From Streptomyces sp. T39 (GTDB lineage: Bacteria > Actinomycetota > Actinomycetes > Streptomycetales > Streptomycetaceae), in the NCBI RefSeq assembly GCF_008042045.1, contig NZ_RDBP01000041.1, forward strand, positions 33,329 to 66,262: 32,934 nucleotides of DNA, written 5' to 3'. The translations under genes and the position numbers were made by a program. Below the pieces are notes generated by a model. That model did not search any database and had not been told where the DNA came from. It saw only the letters and a list, made by a program, of their open reading frames with translations. Within the stretch, counting starts at the first letter, position 1. Every line of letters begins with the position of its first letter. Positions 6,586 to 14,175 of this stretch are shown piece after piece.

Positions 6586-8973
6586 TCAGCGGCGCTCGCG
6601 CACCCGGACCACCTCCAGCTCCGGCGAGGCGAGGATGTCCCGCTCGCAGAAGCGCGACGTCACCCAGCGCTCGCCCGAGTAGAGCGCCGTCTGGTCCCGG
6701 TGATGCGCCGACGCGGGGTTGGACGACTGCGCGTAGGCGAGCAGGGTGCGGGCCACCGGGCAGCCGCTGCCGTCCCAGCCGACCGCCTGCACATGGCTGG
6801 AGCCGTGGGCGACCTCCGCGTAGCCGCCGGCCGCCGCCTGCCAGCCCGCCTCGATCTTGTTCCACACACCCAGCGCCTCGGTGCCCCCGTGGACGGGGAA
6901 CCGCTCACCGCCCCGCACCACGAACTGGTGGTCGCCGAGCGGCGCGTCCGGTTCGACACCCGCCGCGCGCAGTTCCGCCACCGCGCCGGTGAGCGCCGCG
7001 GCGAACTGCGGGAGCGACGTGTCCAGGGTGTTCGGCGTGGCCACCGGGTCGGCCGCCGAGAACGGGACCTTCCACAGCCGGGCCGCCGGGACGGACGCCG
7101 TCAGCGCGCGCCAGAACCGGTCGAACAGCAGGGCACCCCGGCTGCCGGTGTCCATCCGCCCGTCCCAGCCCGCCAGGGCGTCGCACGCCTGCGTCGGGGC
7201 GGGTGAGAGCGACCGGCACGCGCGGACGGTGTCCGCGAGCGCGAGGCCGGCCGCCGGCACCCGGTTGGCGAACTGCTGCCGCTGGAGGTCGCGCACCGTC
7301 AGGCGCCCGCGGTCCGCCATCGCCGCCACGTCCTCCACGGCGCCCCGGGTGCGCAGCGACCGGGGCGTGCCGGTGTTGCCGAAGACCCGCTCGTAGCCGG
7401 TGAGCGGCGTGTCGGCGTTCGCGAGCCAGGCGCTGTCGTTGGAGTTCTCCGCGTACGGCGCGTCCTGGAGCAGGGGCATCCGGGAGGGGCCGAAGATCCC
7501 CGGCTGCACCGCGTCCCGGTCCCGGCCGAGGGCGCAGTCGCCGCGCGCCCCGTCCAGCACGGCGACGCCCGACGACGGGTACGTCACGCGGCCCAGCGGG
7601 GTCGAGCACCGCTCCGCCAGATCGTCCGTGATCCGGGGCAGTACCTGGGACTGGGTGAACAGCGAGCGCCCCGAGGCGTCCGCGGCGATCGTGTTGACCC
7701 AGGGCAGGCCCTGCGTACGGCGCAGCCCGCGCACGATGTCGCCGGTCGAGCGGGCCTTCGCGAAGGCCAGACCCGTGTCGGTGGCGCGCAGGTTCACCGC
7801 GTTGGGGTCGTTCAGCGCGTACGCGGTGGTCGTGGACCACGGCAGCGGCAGCGAGGCGCCGAGCGAGGTCACGACGGGGCCGTAGCGCGTCCAGTACTGC
7901 GTCCGGCTGACGGGGGCGCCGTCCTTCACGGGCACCGTGACCGTCCGGCGCGTCATCCGCTCGCGCACGCCGTCGACCACGTACACCGTCGGGTCGGCCG
8001 GGTCGAGGGTGAGCTGGTGCAGGTTGAGCGTGACACCCGTCGCCACCGTGTGGCTCCAGGCCACCCGCTCGTTGAAGCCGATGCTGACACCGACGGTGCC
8101 GAGCAGCGAGGCTCCCGAGACGTTCAGCTCCCCGGGGATGGTCTGCTGCGACTGCCAGAAGCGCCGGCCGCCGTGCCAGGGGTAGTGCGGATTGCCGAGC
8201 AGCAGCCCGCGGCCGTTCGCGGTCACCTGCCCGCCGAACGCCACCGCGTTCGACCCCATGTCGGCGCTCTCGGCGGCGAACAGCCGCCGGGCGGCCTCCG
8301 CCGCCTCGGCCGGGTCCGGTGCCGCGGCCGGTGCCGCGCCCGCGGAACCGGGCGGCGCCGCGGCCGTGATGCCGTCGACACCACGGCCCTGGCCGCCGAG
8401 CACGGAGACGGCGAACCCCCGGCGGGCGACGTCCAGCGCCGTCACCGGACGCACCCAGTCGGCGCCCCGGCAGGCCGGGTCGGTGATCCGGTTGCGGGCC
8501 AGCCAGGCGTTGTAGCCCGCCGCCCAGCCGCGCATCAGCTCCTCGGTCTCGCGGCTCGGTCCGGCGGGCGCCGGCGTGGCGAGCAGCCGCTCGACCGTCC
8601 CCGCGTCGCGGATCCCGCGGAAGTACAGATCACTGCCGAGGTTCTTCGTCGCCGACGACAGCGACCCGTCCGGTGCGCCGTCCGGGCCGAAGTGGCGCGA
8701 GCGTTCGCCGCGCACCGTGACGAACCCGTCGGCCAGCACGCACACCTGGTCGGCGGCCTGCGCCCAGCCCGAGCCGAAGCCCAGGTCCGCGTAGTCCTTC
8801 GCCACGATGTGCGGGATGCCGTACTCGGTGTAGCGGATGACGGCGGACAGGCCGCCGCCCGAGGGATGCCGCTCGCGGCCGTCGGCCGCCGCCGCGGGCG
8901 GCAGCGCCGTCGCGGCGGTCAGCAGGGCGACGGCGGCCAGAGCGAGCCGTCCGATGCGGGTCCGGATGAGCAA
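6586..8973 (-). CDS. Secreted penicillin/aculeacin-type acylase (Ntn hydrolase)
   Basis: This 795-residue precursor belongs to the penicillin amidase family, close in length and organisation to actinobacterial aculeacin A, penicillin V and cyclic-lipopeptide acylases and to AHL acylases. A Sec signal peptide covers about residues 1-30. The alpha chain runs to Gly240. Autocatalytic cleavage before Ser241 in DMGSNAVAFGG would expose the N-terminal nucleophile of the beta chain. Beta-chain signatures include GNPHYPWHGGRRFWQ and, further on, ENSNDSAWLAN. It would hydrolyse an acyl amide outside the cell, releasing a fatty or aryl acid. The start is TTG with GGGAGG 5 nt upstream, and no better in-frame start exists. 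It is divergent from an acyl-CoA synthetase, which could activate the released acid. The exact substrate cannot be told from sequence. Confidence 0.9.
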   Translation of the reverse strand: MLIRTRIGRLALAAVALLTAATALPPAAAADGRERHPSGGGLSAVIRYTEYGIPHIVAKDYADLGFGSGWAQAADQVCVLADGFVTVRGERSRHFGPDGAPDGSLSSATKNLGSDLYFRGIRDAGTVERLLATPAPAGPSRETEELMRGWAAGYNAWLARNRITDPACRGADWVRPVTALDVARRGFAVSVLGGQGRGVDGITAAAPPGSAGAAPAAAPDPAEAAEAARRLFAAESADMGSNAVAFGGQVTANGRGLLLGNPHYPWHGGRRFWQSQQTIPGELNVSGASLLGTVGVSIGFNERVAWSHTVATGVTLNLHQLTLDPADPTVYVVDGVRERMTRRTVTVPVKDGAPVSRTQYWTRYGPVVTSLGASLPLPWSTTTAYALNDPNAVNLRATDTGLAFAKARSTGDIVRGLRRTQGLPWVNTIAADASGRSLFTQSQVLPRITDDLAERCSTPLGRVTYPSSGVAVLDGARGDCALGRDRDAVQPGIFGPSRMPLLQDAPYAENSNDSAWLANADTPLTGYERVFGNTGTPRSLRTRGAVEDVAAMADRGRLTVRDLQRQQFANRVPAAGLALADTVRACRSLSPAPTQACDALAGWDGRMDTGSRGALLFDRFWRALTASVPAARLWKVPFSAADPVATPNTLDTSLPQFAAALTGAVAELRAAGVEPDAPLGDHQFVVRGGERFPVHGGTEALGVWNKIEAGWQAAAGGYAEVAHGSSHVQAVGWDGSGCPVARTLLAYAQSSNPASAHHRDQTALYSGERWVTSRFCERDILASPELEVVRVRERR

Positions 8974-8978
8974 CGGTG

Positions 8979-8984
8979 CCTCCC
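8979..8984 (-). promoter_or_regulatory. Strong ribosome binding site for a TTG start
   Basis: GGGAGG on the minus strand, 5 nt before the TTG at 8973. It decides this rare start codon. Confidence 0.75.
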
Positions 8985-9036
8985 GGCAGTGGGTGAGGAG
9001 CAGCGGAGCCCCATGCAGTCAGCACCCGGACACCCC

Positions 9037-9042
9037 TGTCAA
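9037..9042 (-). promoter_or_regulatory. -35 element TTGACA of the acylase gene
   Basis: TTGACA on the minus strand is the consensus hexamer. The matching -10 is poor (ACTGCA/CTGCAT, 17-18 nt on). It abuts the left copy of the tandem repeat at 9043-9130. Confidence 0.45.
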
Positions 9043-9130
9043 CCGTCCGGTCGGTATCCGGTCTCCTGACGTCCCGTCGCCCGGCCGCCGTCCGGTCGGC
9101 GTCCGCCCCTTGACGTCCCGTCATCCGGCC
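9043..9130. repeat. 44-bp imperfect tandem duplication in the divergent promoter
   Basis: Copy 1 (9043-9086) and copy 2 (9088-9130) share CCGTCCGGTCGG, then TCCG, then TGACGTCCCGTC and CCGGCC at matching offsets, differing at about eight positions. Copy 1 touches the acylase -35. Copy 2 contains the predicted -35 of the synthetase gene. This could be a pair of binding sites for one regulator of both genes. Confidence 0.7.
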
Positions 9131-9139
9131 ACTGAGGAT
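9110..9139 (+). promoter_or_regulatory. Predicted promoter of the acyl-CoA synthetase
   Basis: TTGACG (9110-9115), an 18-nt spacer and GAGGAT (9134-9139) end 6 nt before the ATG at 9146, as for a leaderless mRNA. GAGG could instead act as a Shine-Dalgarno sequence, so the two readings compete. Confidence 0.5.
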
Positions 9140-9145
9140 CACGCC

Positions 9146-10648
9146 ATGACAGGCGCCCACCGCAACACGGTCGACTCCCTCGTACGCCGCAGTGCCCGGC
9201 GCACCCCGGACCGCACCGCCGTCCGCTACGCCGACCGCACCTGGACGTACGCCGAACTCGACACGGCCGTCTCCACCGCGGCGGCCGTCCTCGGGGACCA
9301 CGGCCTCGGCCCCGGCGAACGGGTCGCCGCCTACGGCCACAACTCCGACGCCTACCTGATCGCCTTCCTCGCCTGCGCCCGCGCCGGGCTCGTCCACGTC
9401 CCGGTCAACCAGAACCTCACCGGCGACGATCTCGCCTATGTGCTCTCCCAGTCGGGCAGCGCCCTGGTCCTCGCCGACCCCGCCCTCGCGCCCCGGCTGC
9501 CCGGCGGCGTGCCGGTGCGGGCACTGCGCGGGAGCGACGACTCGCTGCTCGCCGCGCTGTCCTCGCCCCGCCCGTTCGCCCCCGCCCGCGAGCCGGCCTC
9601 CGAGGACCTGGTCCAGCTGCTCTACACCTCCGGCACGACGGCCCTGCCCAAGGGCGCGATGATGACGCACCGCGCTCTGGTCCACGAGTACGTCAGCGCC
9701 ATGACGGCGCTCGACCTGCACGCCACGGACCGCCCCGTGCACGCCCTGCCGCTCTACCACTCGGCGCAGATGCACGTCTTCCTGCTGCCCTACCTCGCGG
9801 TGGGGGCGGAGAACACCCTGCTGGACGCGCCCGACGCCGCGCAGATCTTCGACCTCGTCGAGGCGGGGCGGGCGGACAGCCTCTTCGCGCCGCCCACCGT
9901 CTGGATCGGCCTCGCGAACCACCCCGACTTCGCCACCCGGGACCTGACCGCGCTGCGCAAGGCGTACTACGGGGCCTCGATCATGCCCGTGCCCGTCCTG
10001 GAGCGGCTGCGCGCACGGCTGCCCGGCCTCGCCTTCTACAACTGTTTCGGTCAGTCCGAGATCGGCCCCCTCGCCACCGTTCTCGGCCCCGGCGAGCACG
10101 AGGGCCGGATGGACTCCTGCGGCCGCCCGGTGCTCTTCGTCGAGGCGAAGGTCGTCGACGAGGACGGCAAGGACGTCCCCGACGGCACGCCCGGCGAGGT
10201 CGTCTACCGCTCCCCGCAGCTGTGCGAGGGCTACTGGGACAAGCCGGAGGAGACCGAGGAGGCTTTCCGCGGCGGGTGGTTCCACTCCGGCGACCTCGCC
10301 GTGCGGGATGCCCAGGGGTACTTCACCGTGGTCGACCGGGTGAAGGACGTCATCAACTCCGGGGGCGTGCTGGTGGCCTCCCGCCAGGTCGAGGACGCCC
10401 TCTACACCCACCCCGCCGTCGCCGAGACGGCCGTCGTCGGCCTGCCCGACGACCGCTGGATCGAGGCGGTGACGGCCGTGGTCGTCACACGCGAGGAGGT
10501 CACGGAGGAGGAGCTGATCGCCCACGCCCGCGAGCGGCTGCCCCACTTCAAGGCCCCGAAGCGGGTCCTCTTCGCGGACGCCCTCCCGCGCAACGCCAGC
10601 GGCAAGATCCTCAAGCGCGAGCTGCGCGACCGCTTCGGGGAGGGGTAG
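9146..10648 (+). CDS. Acyl-CoA synthetase (AMP-forming), FadD-like
   Basis: This 500-residue ANL-superfamily enzyme would adenylate a carboxylic acid and transfer it to coenzyme A in the cytosol. The ATP-binding P-loop reads LLYTSGTTALPKGAMMTH (about residues 157-174). The adenylate motif FYNCFGQSE, the hinge region GGWFHSGDLA and VDRVKDVINSGG, and the C-terminal catalytic lysine in NASGKILKREL are all intact. Length and motif set fit a medium- or long-chain fatty acid or aryl acid ligase; side-chain specificity is not readable. It shares a 172-bp divergent promoter with the acylase gene and converges on paaK, another CoA ligase, 63 nt away. A scavenging role, activating acids freed by the acylase, is a reasonable inference. 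Confidence 0.92.
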   Translation: MTGAHRNTVDSLVRRSARRTPDRTAVRYADRTWTYAELDTAVSTAAAVLGDHGLGPGERVAAYGHNSDAYLIAFLACARAGLVHVPVNQNLTGDDLAYVLSQSGSALVLADPALAPRLPGGVPVRALRGSDDSLLAALSSPRPFAPAREPASEDLVQLLYTSGTTALPKGAMMTHRALVHEYVSAMTALDLHATDRPVHALPLYHSAQMHVFLLPYLAVGAENTLLDAPDAAQIFDLVEAGRADSLFAPPTVWIGLANHPDFATRDLTALRKAYYGASIMPVPVLERLRARLPGLAFYNCFGQSEIGPLATVLGPGEHEGRMDSCGRPVLFVEAKVVDEDGKDVPDGTPGEVVYRSPQLCEGYWDKPEETEEAFRGGWFHSGDLAVRDAQGYFTVVDRVKDVINSGGVLVASRQVEDALYTHPAVAETAVVGLPDDRWIEAVTAVVVTREEVTEEELIAHARERLPHFKAPKRVLFADALPRNASGKILKRELRDRFGEG

Positions 10649-10677
10649 CGGGACGCGGGGCGCCGCATTGCCGGGGC

Positions 10678-10721
10678 GGGCGCCTCCGCGCCTGGCGAGG
10701 GGCCGGCGCGCTCAGGCGCCC
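10678..10721. terminator. Weak stem-loop between the two convergent CoA-ligase genes
   Basis: GGGCGCCT (10678-10685) pairs with AGGCGCCC (10714-10721), which overlaps the paaK stop codon. The loop is long. Nothing stronger was found in the 63-nt gap. Confidence 0.3.
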
Positions 10722-12007
10722 TCGGCCCGGCGCAGGTCCACGATGCGGCGGATCTTGCCGACCGAGCGCTCCAGGGTCTCCGGGTCGACCACCTCGACGG
10801 CGACCGAGACGCCGACGCCGTCCTTGACGGCGGCCGTCACGGCGCGGGCGGCGGCCGCGCGCTGGTCGCCCGTCGCCTCCGGACGCGCCTCCACCCGGAC
10901 GGTGAGCGCGTCGAGCCGGCTCTCGCGGGTCAGCCGGAGCTGGAAGTGCGGCGCCACATGGGCGGTGCGCAGCACGATCTCCTCGATCTGGGTGGGGAAG
11001 AGGTTCACCCCGCGCAGGATGATCATGTCGTCGCTGCGCCCCGTCACCTTCTCCATCCGCCGGAACGCGCGCGCCGTGCCCGGCAGCAGCCGGGTGAGGT
11101 CCCGGGTGCGGTAGCGCACGACGGGCATGGCCTCCTTGGTGAGCGAGGTGAACACCAGCTCCCCCTGCTCCCCGTCCGGCAGGACCTCGCCGGTGAACGG
11201 GTCCACGATCTCGGGGTAGAAGTGGTCCTCCCAGATGTGGAGCCCGTCCTTGGTCTCCACGCACTCCTGGGCGACACCGGGCCCCATGACCTCCGAGAGC
11301 CCGTATATGTCGACCGCGTCGATGGCGAAGCGCTCCTCGATCTCGCGCCGCATCTCCTCCGTCCACGGTTCGGCGCCGAAGACGCCGACCTTCAGCGACG
11401 TGCCGCGCGGGTCGACGCCCTGGCGCTCGAACTCGTCGAGCAGGGTGAGCATGTACGAGGGCGTCACCATGATGATCTCGGGCCGGAAGTCCTGGATCAG
11501 CTGCACCTGACGCGCCGTCATGCCGCCGGATGCGGGGACGACCGTGCATCCCAGCCGCTCGGCGCCGTAGTGCGCGCCGAGACCGCCGGTGAACAGCCCG
11601 TATCCGTAGGCGATGTGGACCATGTGGCCGGGGCGGGCCCCGGCGGCGCGCAGGGAGCGGGCGACGACGTCGGCCCAGGTGTCCAGGTCGCGTTCGGTGT
11701 AGCCGACGACGGTCGGCCGCCCGGTGGTCCCGCTGGAGGCGTGGATGCGGCGCACCCGCGACCGGTCGACGGCGAACATGCCGAACGGGTAGTGATCACG
11801 CAGATCGGTCTTGGCGGTGAACGGGAAGCGCGCGAGGTCCGCGAGCGTACGGCAGTCCTCCGGGCGCACGCCGGCCGTGTCGAACGCGGCGCGGTAGAAG
11901 CCGACGTTGTCGTACGCGTGCCGGAGCGTGGCGCGCAGGCGCTCCAGTTGCAGTGCTTCGAGCTCCTCGCGCCCGAGCCGCTCCGCCGCGTCCAACAGGT
12001 CCGTCAT
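10712..12007 (-). CDS. paaK: Phenylacetate-CoA ligase
   Basis: This 431-residue enzyme converts phenylacetate, ATP and CoA to phenylacetyl-CoA, the entry step of aerobic phenylacetate catabolism. The ATP-binding loop is SSGTTGRPTVVGYT (residues 91-104). The family motifs AYGYGLFTGGLGAHYGAERL, DIYGLSEVMGPGVAQEC, KVTGRSDDMIILRGVN and the C-terminal catalytic lysine in SVGKIRRI are present. The length is typical of PaaK. The start at 12007 has GGAAG 7 nt upstream. The ATG 36 nt further up (12043) lies inside a palindromic operator and is rejected. No paaABCDE, paaG or paaZ genes are in the window, so it is an orphan PaaK here. It may serve a phenylacetyl-amide acylase or a specialised-metabolite pathway. 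Confidence 0.95.
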   Translation of the reverse strand: MTDLLDAAERLGREELEALQLERLRATLRHAYDNVGFYRAAFDTAGVRPEDCRTLADLARFPFTAKTDLRDHYPFGMFAVDRSRVRRIHASSGTTGRPTVVGYTERDLDTWADVVARSLRAAGARPGHMVHIAYGYGLFTGGLGAHYGAERLGCTVVPASGGMTARQVQLIQDFRPEIIMVTPSYMLTLLDEFERQGVDPRGTSLKVGVFGAEPWTEEMRREIEERFAIDAVDIYGLSEVMGPGVAQECVETKDGLHIWEDHFYPEIVDPFTGEVLPDGEQGELVFTSLTKEAMPVVRYRTRDLTRLLPGTARAFRRMEKVTGRSDDMIILRGVNLFPTQIEEIVLRTAHVAPHFQLRLTRESRLDALTVRVEARPEATGDQRAAAARAVTAAVKDGVGVSVAVEVVDPETLERSVGKIRRIVDLRRAEGA

Positions 12008-12032
12008 GGGCTCACTTCCGTCGCAAACCGGG

Positions 12033-12050
12033 CGACCGATCATTCGGTCG
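12033..12050. promoter_or_regulatory. TetR-like operator CGACCGA-TCAT-TCGGTCG at paaK
   Basis: Perfect 7-bp arms with a 4-nt centre lie just downstream of the predicted paaK -10 and 25 nt before the start codon. This CGACCG...CGGTCG form is typical of TetR-family sites, including actinobacterial PaaR-type repressors. No regulator gene is nearby. Confidence 0.65.
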
Positions 12051-12065
12051 TGCTGTCCGGGATCA

Positions 12066-12094
12066 GTTATTCAGCCGGTGCCCGGCCGCGTCAA
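12066..12094 (-). promoter_or_regulatory. Predicted paaK promoter
   Basis: On the minus strand TTGACG (12094-12089), 17 nt, then AATAAC (12071-12066). Transcription would begin near 12059, placing the operator over the first transcribed bases. Confidence 0.55.
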
Positions 12095-12134
12095 GGCATC
12101 GGTGAGGGCCGTCCCGCGGACCGGAACCGCTGGT

Positions 12135-12149
12135 ACGTCCGGGGGACGT
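12135..12149. promoter_or_regulatory. Inverted repeat ACGTCC-GGG-GGACGT
   Basis: Six-base perfect arms in the paaK/VOC divergent gap (12008-12302). The role is unknown; an operator is possible. Confidence 0.25.
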
Positions 12150-12233
12150 CCGGTGCCCCTGTTGCGGGGAGCGGGCCGCAACCGGGGCGGACCGGGGCGA
12201 ATCGCGGGAGGATGGCCGGGGAAGAGAAGTTGA

Positions 12234-12253
12234 ATCCCGCAATCAAGCGGGAT
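12234..12253. promoter_or_regulatory. Stem-loop ATCCCGC-AATCAA-GCGGGAT upstream of the VOC gene
   Basis: Seven-base perfect arms with a 6-nt AT-rich loop, 49 nt before the VOC start. As both flanking genes point away, it cannot be their terminator. An operator or a leader-RNA hairpin of the VOC transcript is more likely. Confidence 0.4.
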
Positions 12254-12302
12254 CCGGTCCTGTCCGGCCGCCGCCTTGTGCGATCGAATGAAGGAGTCCG
12301 TG

Positions 12303-12836
12303 ATGCCGCAGCCCGAGGGAGCCGCGCTGGAGGCGATCCGCGCCCGCCGCGAGGAACTGCGCGACCGCTACCTGCACGCCCCCGCCGACCGCCCCGTGAG
12401 TTCCGCGCGCGGTGTGCACCATGTCGCGTTCATCTGCCGCGACGTCGAGGAGACCATCCGCTTCTACCAGGAGTTCCTCGGCTTCCCGCTGGTGGAGATC
12501 GTGGAGAACCGCGACTACCGGGGCTCCACCCACTTCTTCTTCGACATCGGCAACAACAACCTGCTCGGCTTCTTCGACTTCCCCGGCCACGACCACCCCC
12601 CGGCCACGGAGACGGTCGGCGGCGTCCAGCACCTCGCGCTCTCCGTCGATGCCCAGCAGTACGCGGCCGCGCGCAAGGCGCTCGACGCCGCGGGTGTGGA
12701 CTACCTCGGACCGGACCGCGGTGTCGAGGACAGCCTCTACCTCCACGACCCCAACGGGGTGCCGCTGGAGCTCTACCGGGAACGCCTCGGCCTCTTCAAC
12801 GGCGAGCAGATCCTCGAGACGGCCGTCGACGACTGA
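12303..12836 (+). CDS. VOC-family (glyoxalase/dioxygenase fold) protein
   Basis: This 177-residue cytosolic protein contains two beta-alpha-beta-beta-beta modules of the vicinal oxygen chelate fold. Metal-ligand candidates are His40 in VHHVAF, His110 in VQHLALSV and the Glu at about position 156 in PLELYRE, the usual H...H...E spacing. An N-terminal helical segment of about 35 residues precedes the fold. The ATG at 12303 follows AAGGAG by 6 nt; a GTG directly before it is also in frame. Such proteins act as lyases, isomerases, extradiol dioxygenases or resistance proteins, and the specific reaction cannot be assigned. Its position divergent from paaK suggests, but does not show, a role in aromatic or CoA-thioester metabolism. 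Confidence 0.85.
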   Translation: MPQPEGAALEAIRARREELRDRYLHAPADRPVSSARGVHHVAFICRDVEETIRFYQEFLGFPLVEIVENRDYRGSTHFFFDIGNNNLLGFFDFPGHDHPPATETVGGVQHLALSVDAQQYAAARKALDAAGVDYLGPDRGVEDSLYLHDPNGVPLELYRERLGLFNGEQILETAVDD

Positions 12837-12959
12837 CACCCGCGGGGCGCGCCGGGTGCCGGTTCCGCGGGCGGCACGCACGCGGGGCGCGGACCGTCCG
12901 ACGGCGCACGCGGGCGGCGACACCCGCCCGGTGCCCTGTCCGTCACCGGACGCCGTCGC

Positions 12960-12965
12960 TACTGT
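12960..12965 (+). promoter_or_regulatory. -10-like TACTGT upstream of the DUF397 gene
   Basis: TACTGT lies 30 nt before the GTG start. The identical hexamer precedes the NsdA-like gene at 23760. No clear -35. Confidence 0.3.
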
Positions 12966-12995
12966 GGCCGGGAACCGACGCGGGAGGAGCAGGAC

Positions 12996-13247
12996 GTGGC
13001 CGAGAGCACCACCGGCACCACGGCGCGGAGGCCCGCGGGCCGGGACAAGCCCGCGCTGGATCTCAGCGGAGCCGACTGGCGGCCCGGCAGCCCCGGTGCG
13101 GGGGACGACGTCCAGATCGCCTTCGTCGAGGGCTTCATCGCGATGCGCAACGGCGGCCGGCCGGAGAACCCGTCGCTGATCTTCACCCCGGCCGGGTGGC
13201 CGGCCTTCGTCCGCAACGCCCGCGACGGCCGGTTCGACCGCACCTGA
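12996..13247 (+). CDS. DUF397 domain protein
   Basis: This 83-residue protein carries the DUF397 pattern: a tryptophan near the start (ADWRPGSP), a central beta strand (VQIAFVEGFIAMRNGG) and the C-terminal hallmark LIFTPAGWPAFVRNARDGRFD. Such proteins are very abundant in Streptomyces and are normally encoded beside an XRE-type helix-turn-helix partner, with which they act as a toxin-antitoxin-like or developmental pair. No partner is adjacent here, so it is an orphan. The start is GTG with GGGAGGAG upstream. The N-terminal 25 residues are Thr/Arg-rich and look disordered. Confidence 0.82.
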   Translation: MAESTTGTTARRPAGRDKPALDLSGADWRPGSPGAGDDVQIAFVEGFIAMRNGGRPENPSLIFTPAGWPAFVRNARDGRFDRT

Positions 13248-13287
13248 ACGGAGCGGACCGGCTGCCGGGGGCGTCCGGGGCCGGGGT

Positions 13288-13293
13288 TACCGT
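13288..13293 (+). promoter_or_regulatory. -10-like TACCGT before the CGNR gene
   Basis: TACCGT ends 7 nt before the ATG at 13301, and no Shine-Dalgarno sequence is present. Leaderless-type start. Confidence 0.45.
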
Positions 13294-13300
13294 TCTGGGC

Positions 13301-13987
13301 ATGACCGCCGCCGCATCCGCCCTCGTCCTGGACCTCGTCCTCACCGTGCGCCACGACGGCCGCGGGGGAGTGGCCGACGACCTCGCCGACACCGAGGGGC
13401 TCGCCGCCTGGATCCGGGACCACGCCGACGGCATCGACGAGGCCGTGGTCGGGGCGCCGCTGGACGAACGGGCGGCGGTCGCCGTCCGCGACCTGCGGAC
13501 GGCGGTGCGTTCCCTGTTCGCGCGGGCCGTGAGCCCCGGGCCGCCCAGCCGGGCGGACGGGAGCCGGCTGCTGCCGGCCGGCGTCGCGACGGCACGCCTC
13601 AACGCCGCGGCCGCCGCGGTACCCGTCGTACCGGTCCTGCGGTGGCCCGAGGACGGCGAGCCCGTGGCCGACCTCGTGCCCGCGGGCGGTCCGGGTGGTG
13701 TGCCGGGCGGTTCCGCGGGTGGTCCGGGCGGTTCCGGGATCGGTCCGGGCGGCTCCGCGGGTGGTCCGGGTGACGGTCTCGCGGGCCATCCGCTCACCGC
13801 CGTGCTCGCCCGCGCGGCGATCGCGTTCCTCGCGGGTCCCGACCGGTCCCGGCTGCGCGCCTGCCACGCGCCGCGGTGCGTGCGGTACTTCCTGAAGGAC
13901 CACCCCCGCCAGGAGTGGTGCAAGCCGGCCTGCGGGAACCGCGCCCGCGTCGCCCGTCACCACGAGCGCCACCGCACCGACGGGTGA
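13301..13987 (+). CDS. CGNR zinc finger (ABATE) protein, probable DNA-binding regulator
   Basis: The protein has 228 residues. The N-terminal part (about 1-130) matches the ABATE domain, and the C-terminal part has the CGNR zinc finger: cysteines in LRACHAPRCVRYF and WCKPACGNRARVARHHERH. The four cysteines would bind zinc and the CGNR-R-A-R-H tail is thought to contact DNA or RNA. These are putative regulators in actinobacteria. Between the two lies a Gly/Pro/Ser-rich insertion (about residues 128-158) encoded by a 21-bp tandem repeat, which is not a conserved feature of the family. The ATG at 13301 sits 7 nt after a -10-like hexamer. Confidence 0.87.
   Translation: MTAAASALVLDLVLTVRHDGRGGVADDLADTEGLAAWIRDHADGIDEAVVGAPLDERAAVAVRDLRTAVRSLFARAVSPGPPSRADGSRLLPAGVATARLNAAAAAVPVVPVLRWPEDGEPVADLVPAGGPGGVPGGSAGGPGGSGIGPGGSAGGPGDGLAGHPLTAVLARAAIAFLAGPDRSRLRACHAPRCVRYFLKDHPRQEWCKPACGNRARVARHHERHRTDG
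13700..13774 (+). repeat. 21-bp minisatellite inside the CGNR gene
   Basis: Units at 13700-13720, 13721-13741, 13742-13762 and a partial fourth from 13763 share a GGTCCGGGCGGTTCC-like core and encode the heptapeptide GPGGSAG with variations. The unit length is a multiple of three, so copy changes keep the frame. Confidence 0.8.
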
Positions 13988-14175
13988 CCTCGGGGCTCCG
14001 GCGTCCGCGGCCTGCCCGCTCCGAGCACGGGTCCGGGGCGCCGCGCTTCGTCGTTCCCCTCACCTCCGGCCCTCGCCCGCTCCGGCGGCCGGGCCCGGCC
14101 CGGCGGCGCCCGGCCTGCGCGCCCCCGCCGGCCCGCCGGCCGTGACGAGCACGCGCCTTGGGCGCCCTCGCCCCG

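Noticed and set aside
12008..12043. Upstream ATG at 12043 extending PaaK by 12 residues
   Set aside because: It lies inside the palindromic operator next to the predicted transcription start, and the ATG at 12007 has a proper ribosome binding site.
10946..13987. A plus-strand open frame of more than 1,000 codons antisense to paaK and running into the CGNR gene
   Set aside because: Antisense frames stay open in very GC-rich DNA. The paaK strand has all catalytic motifs, and only the last part (from 13301) is a real gene.
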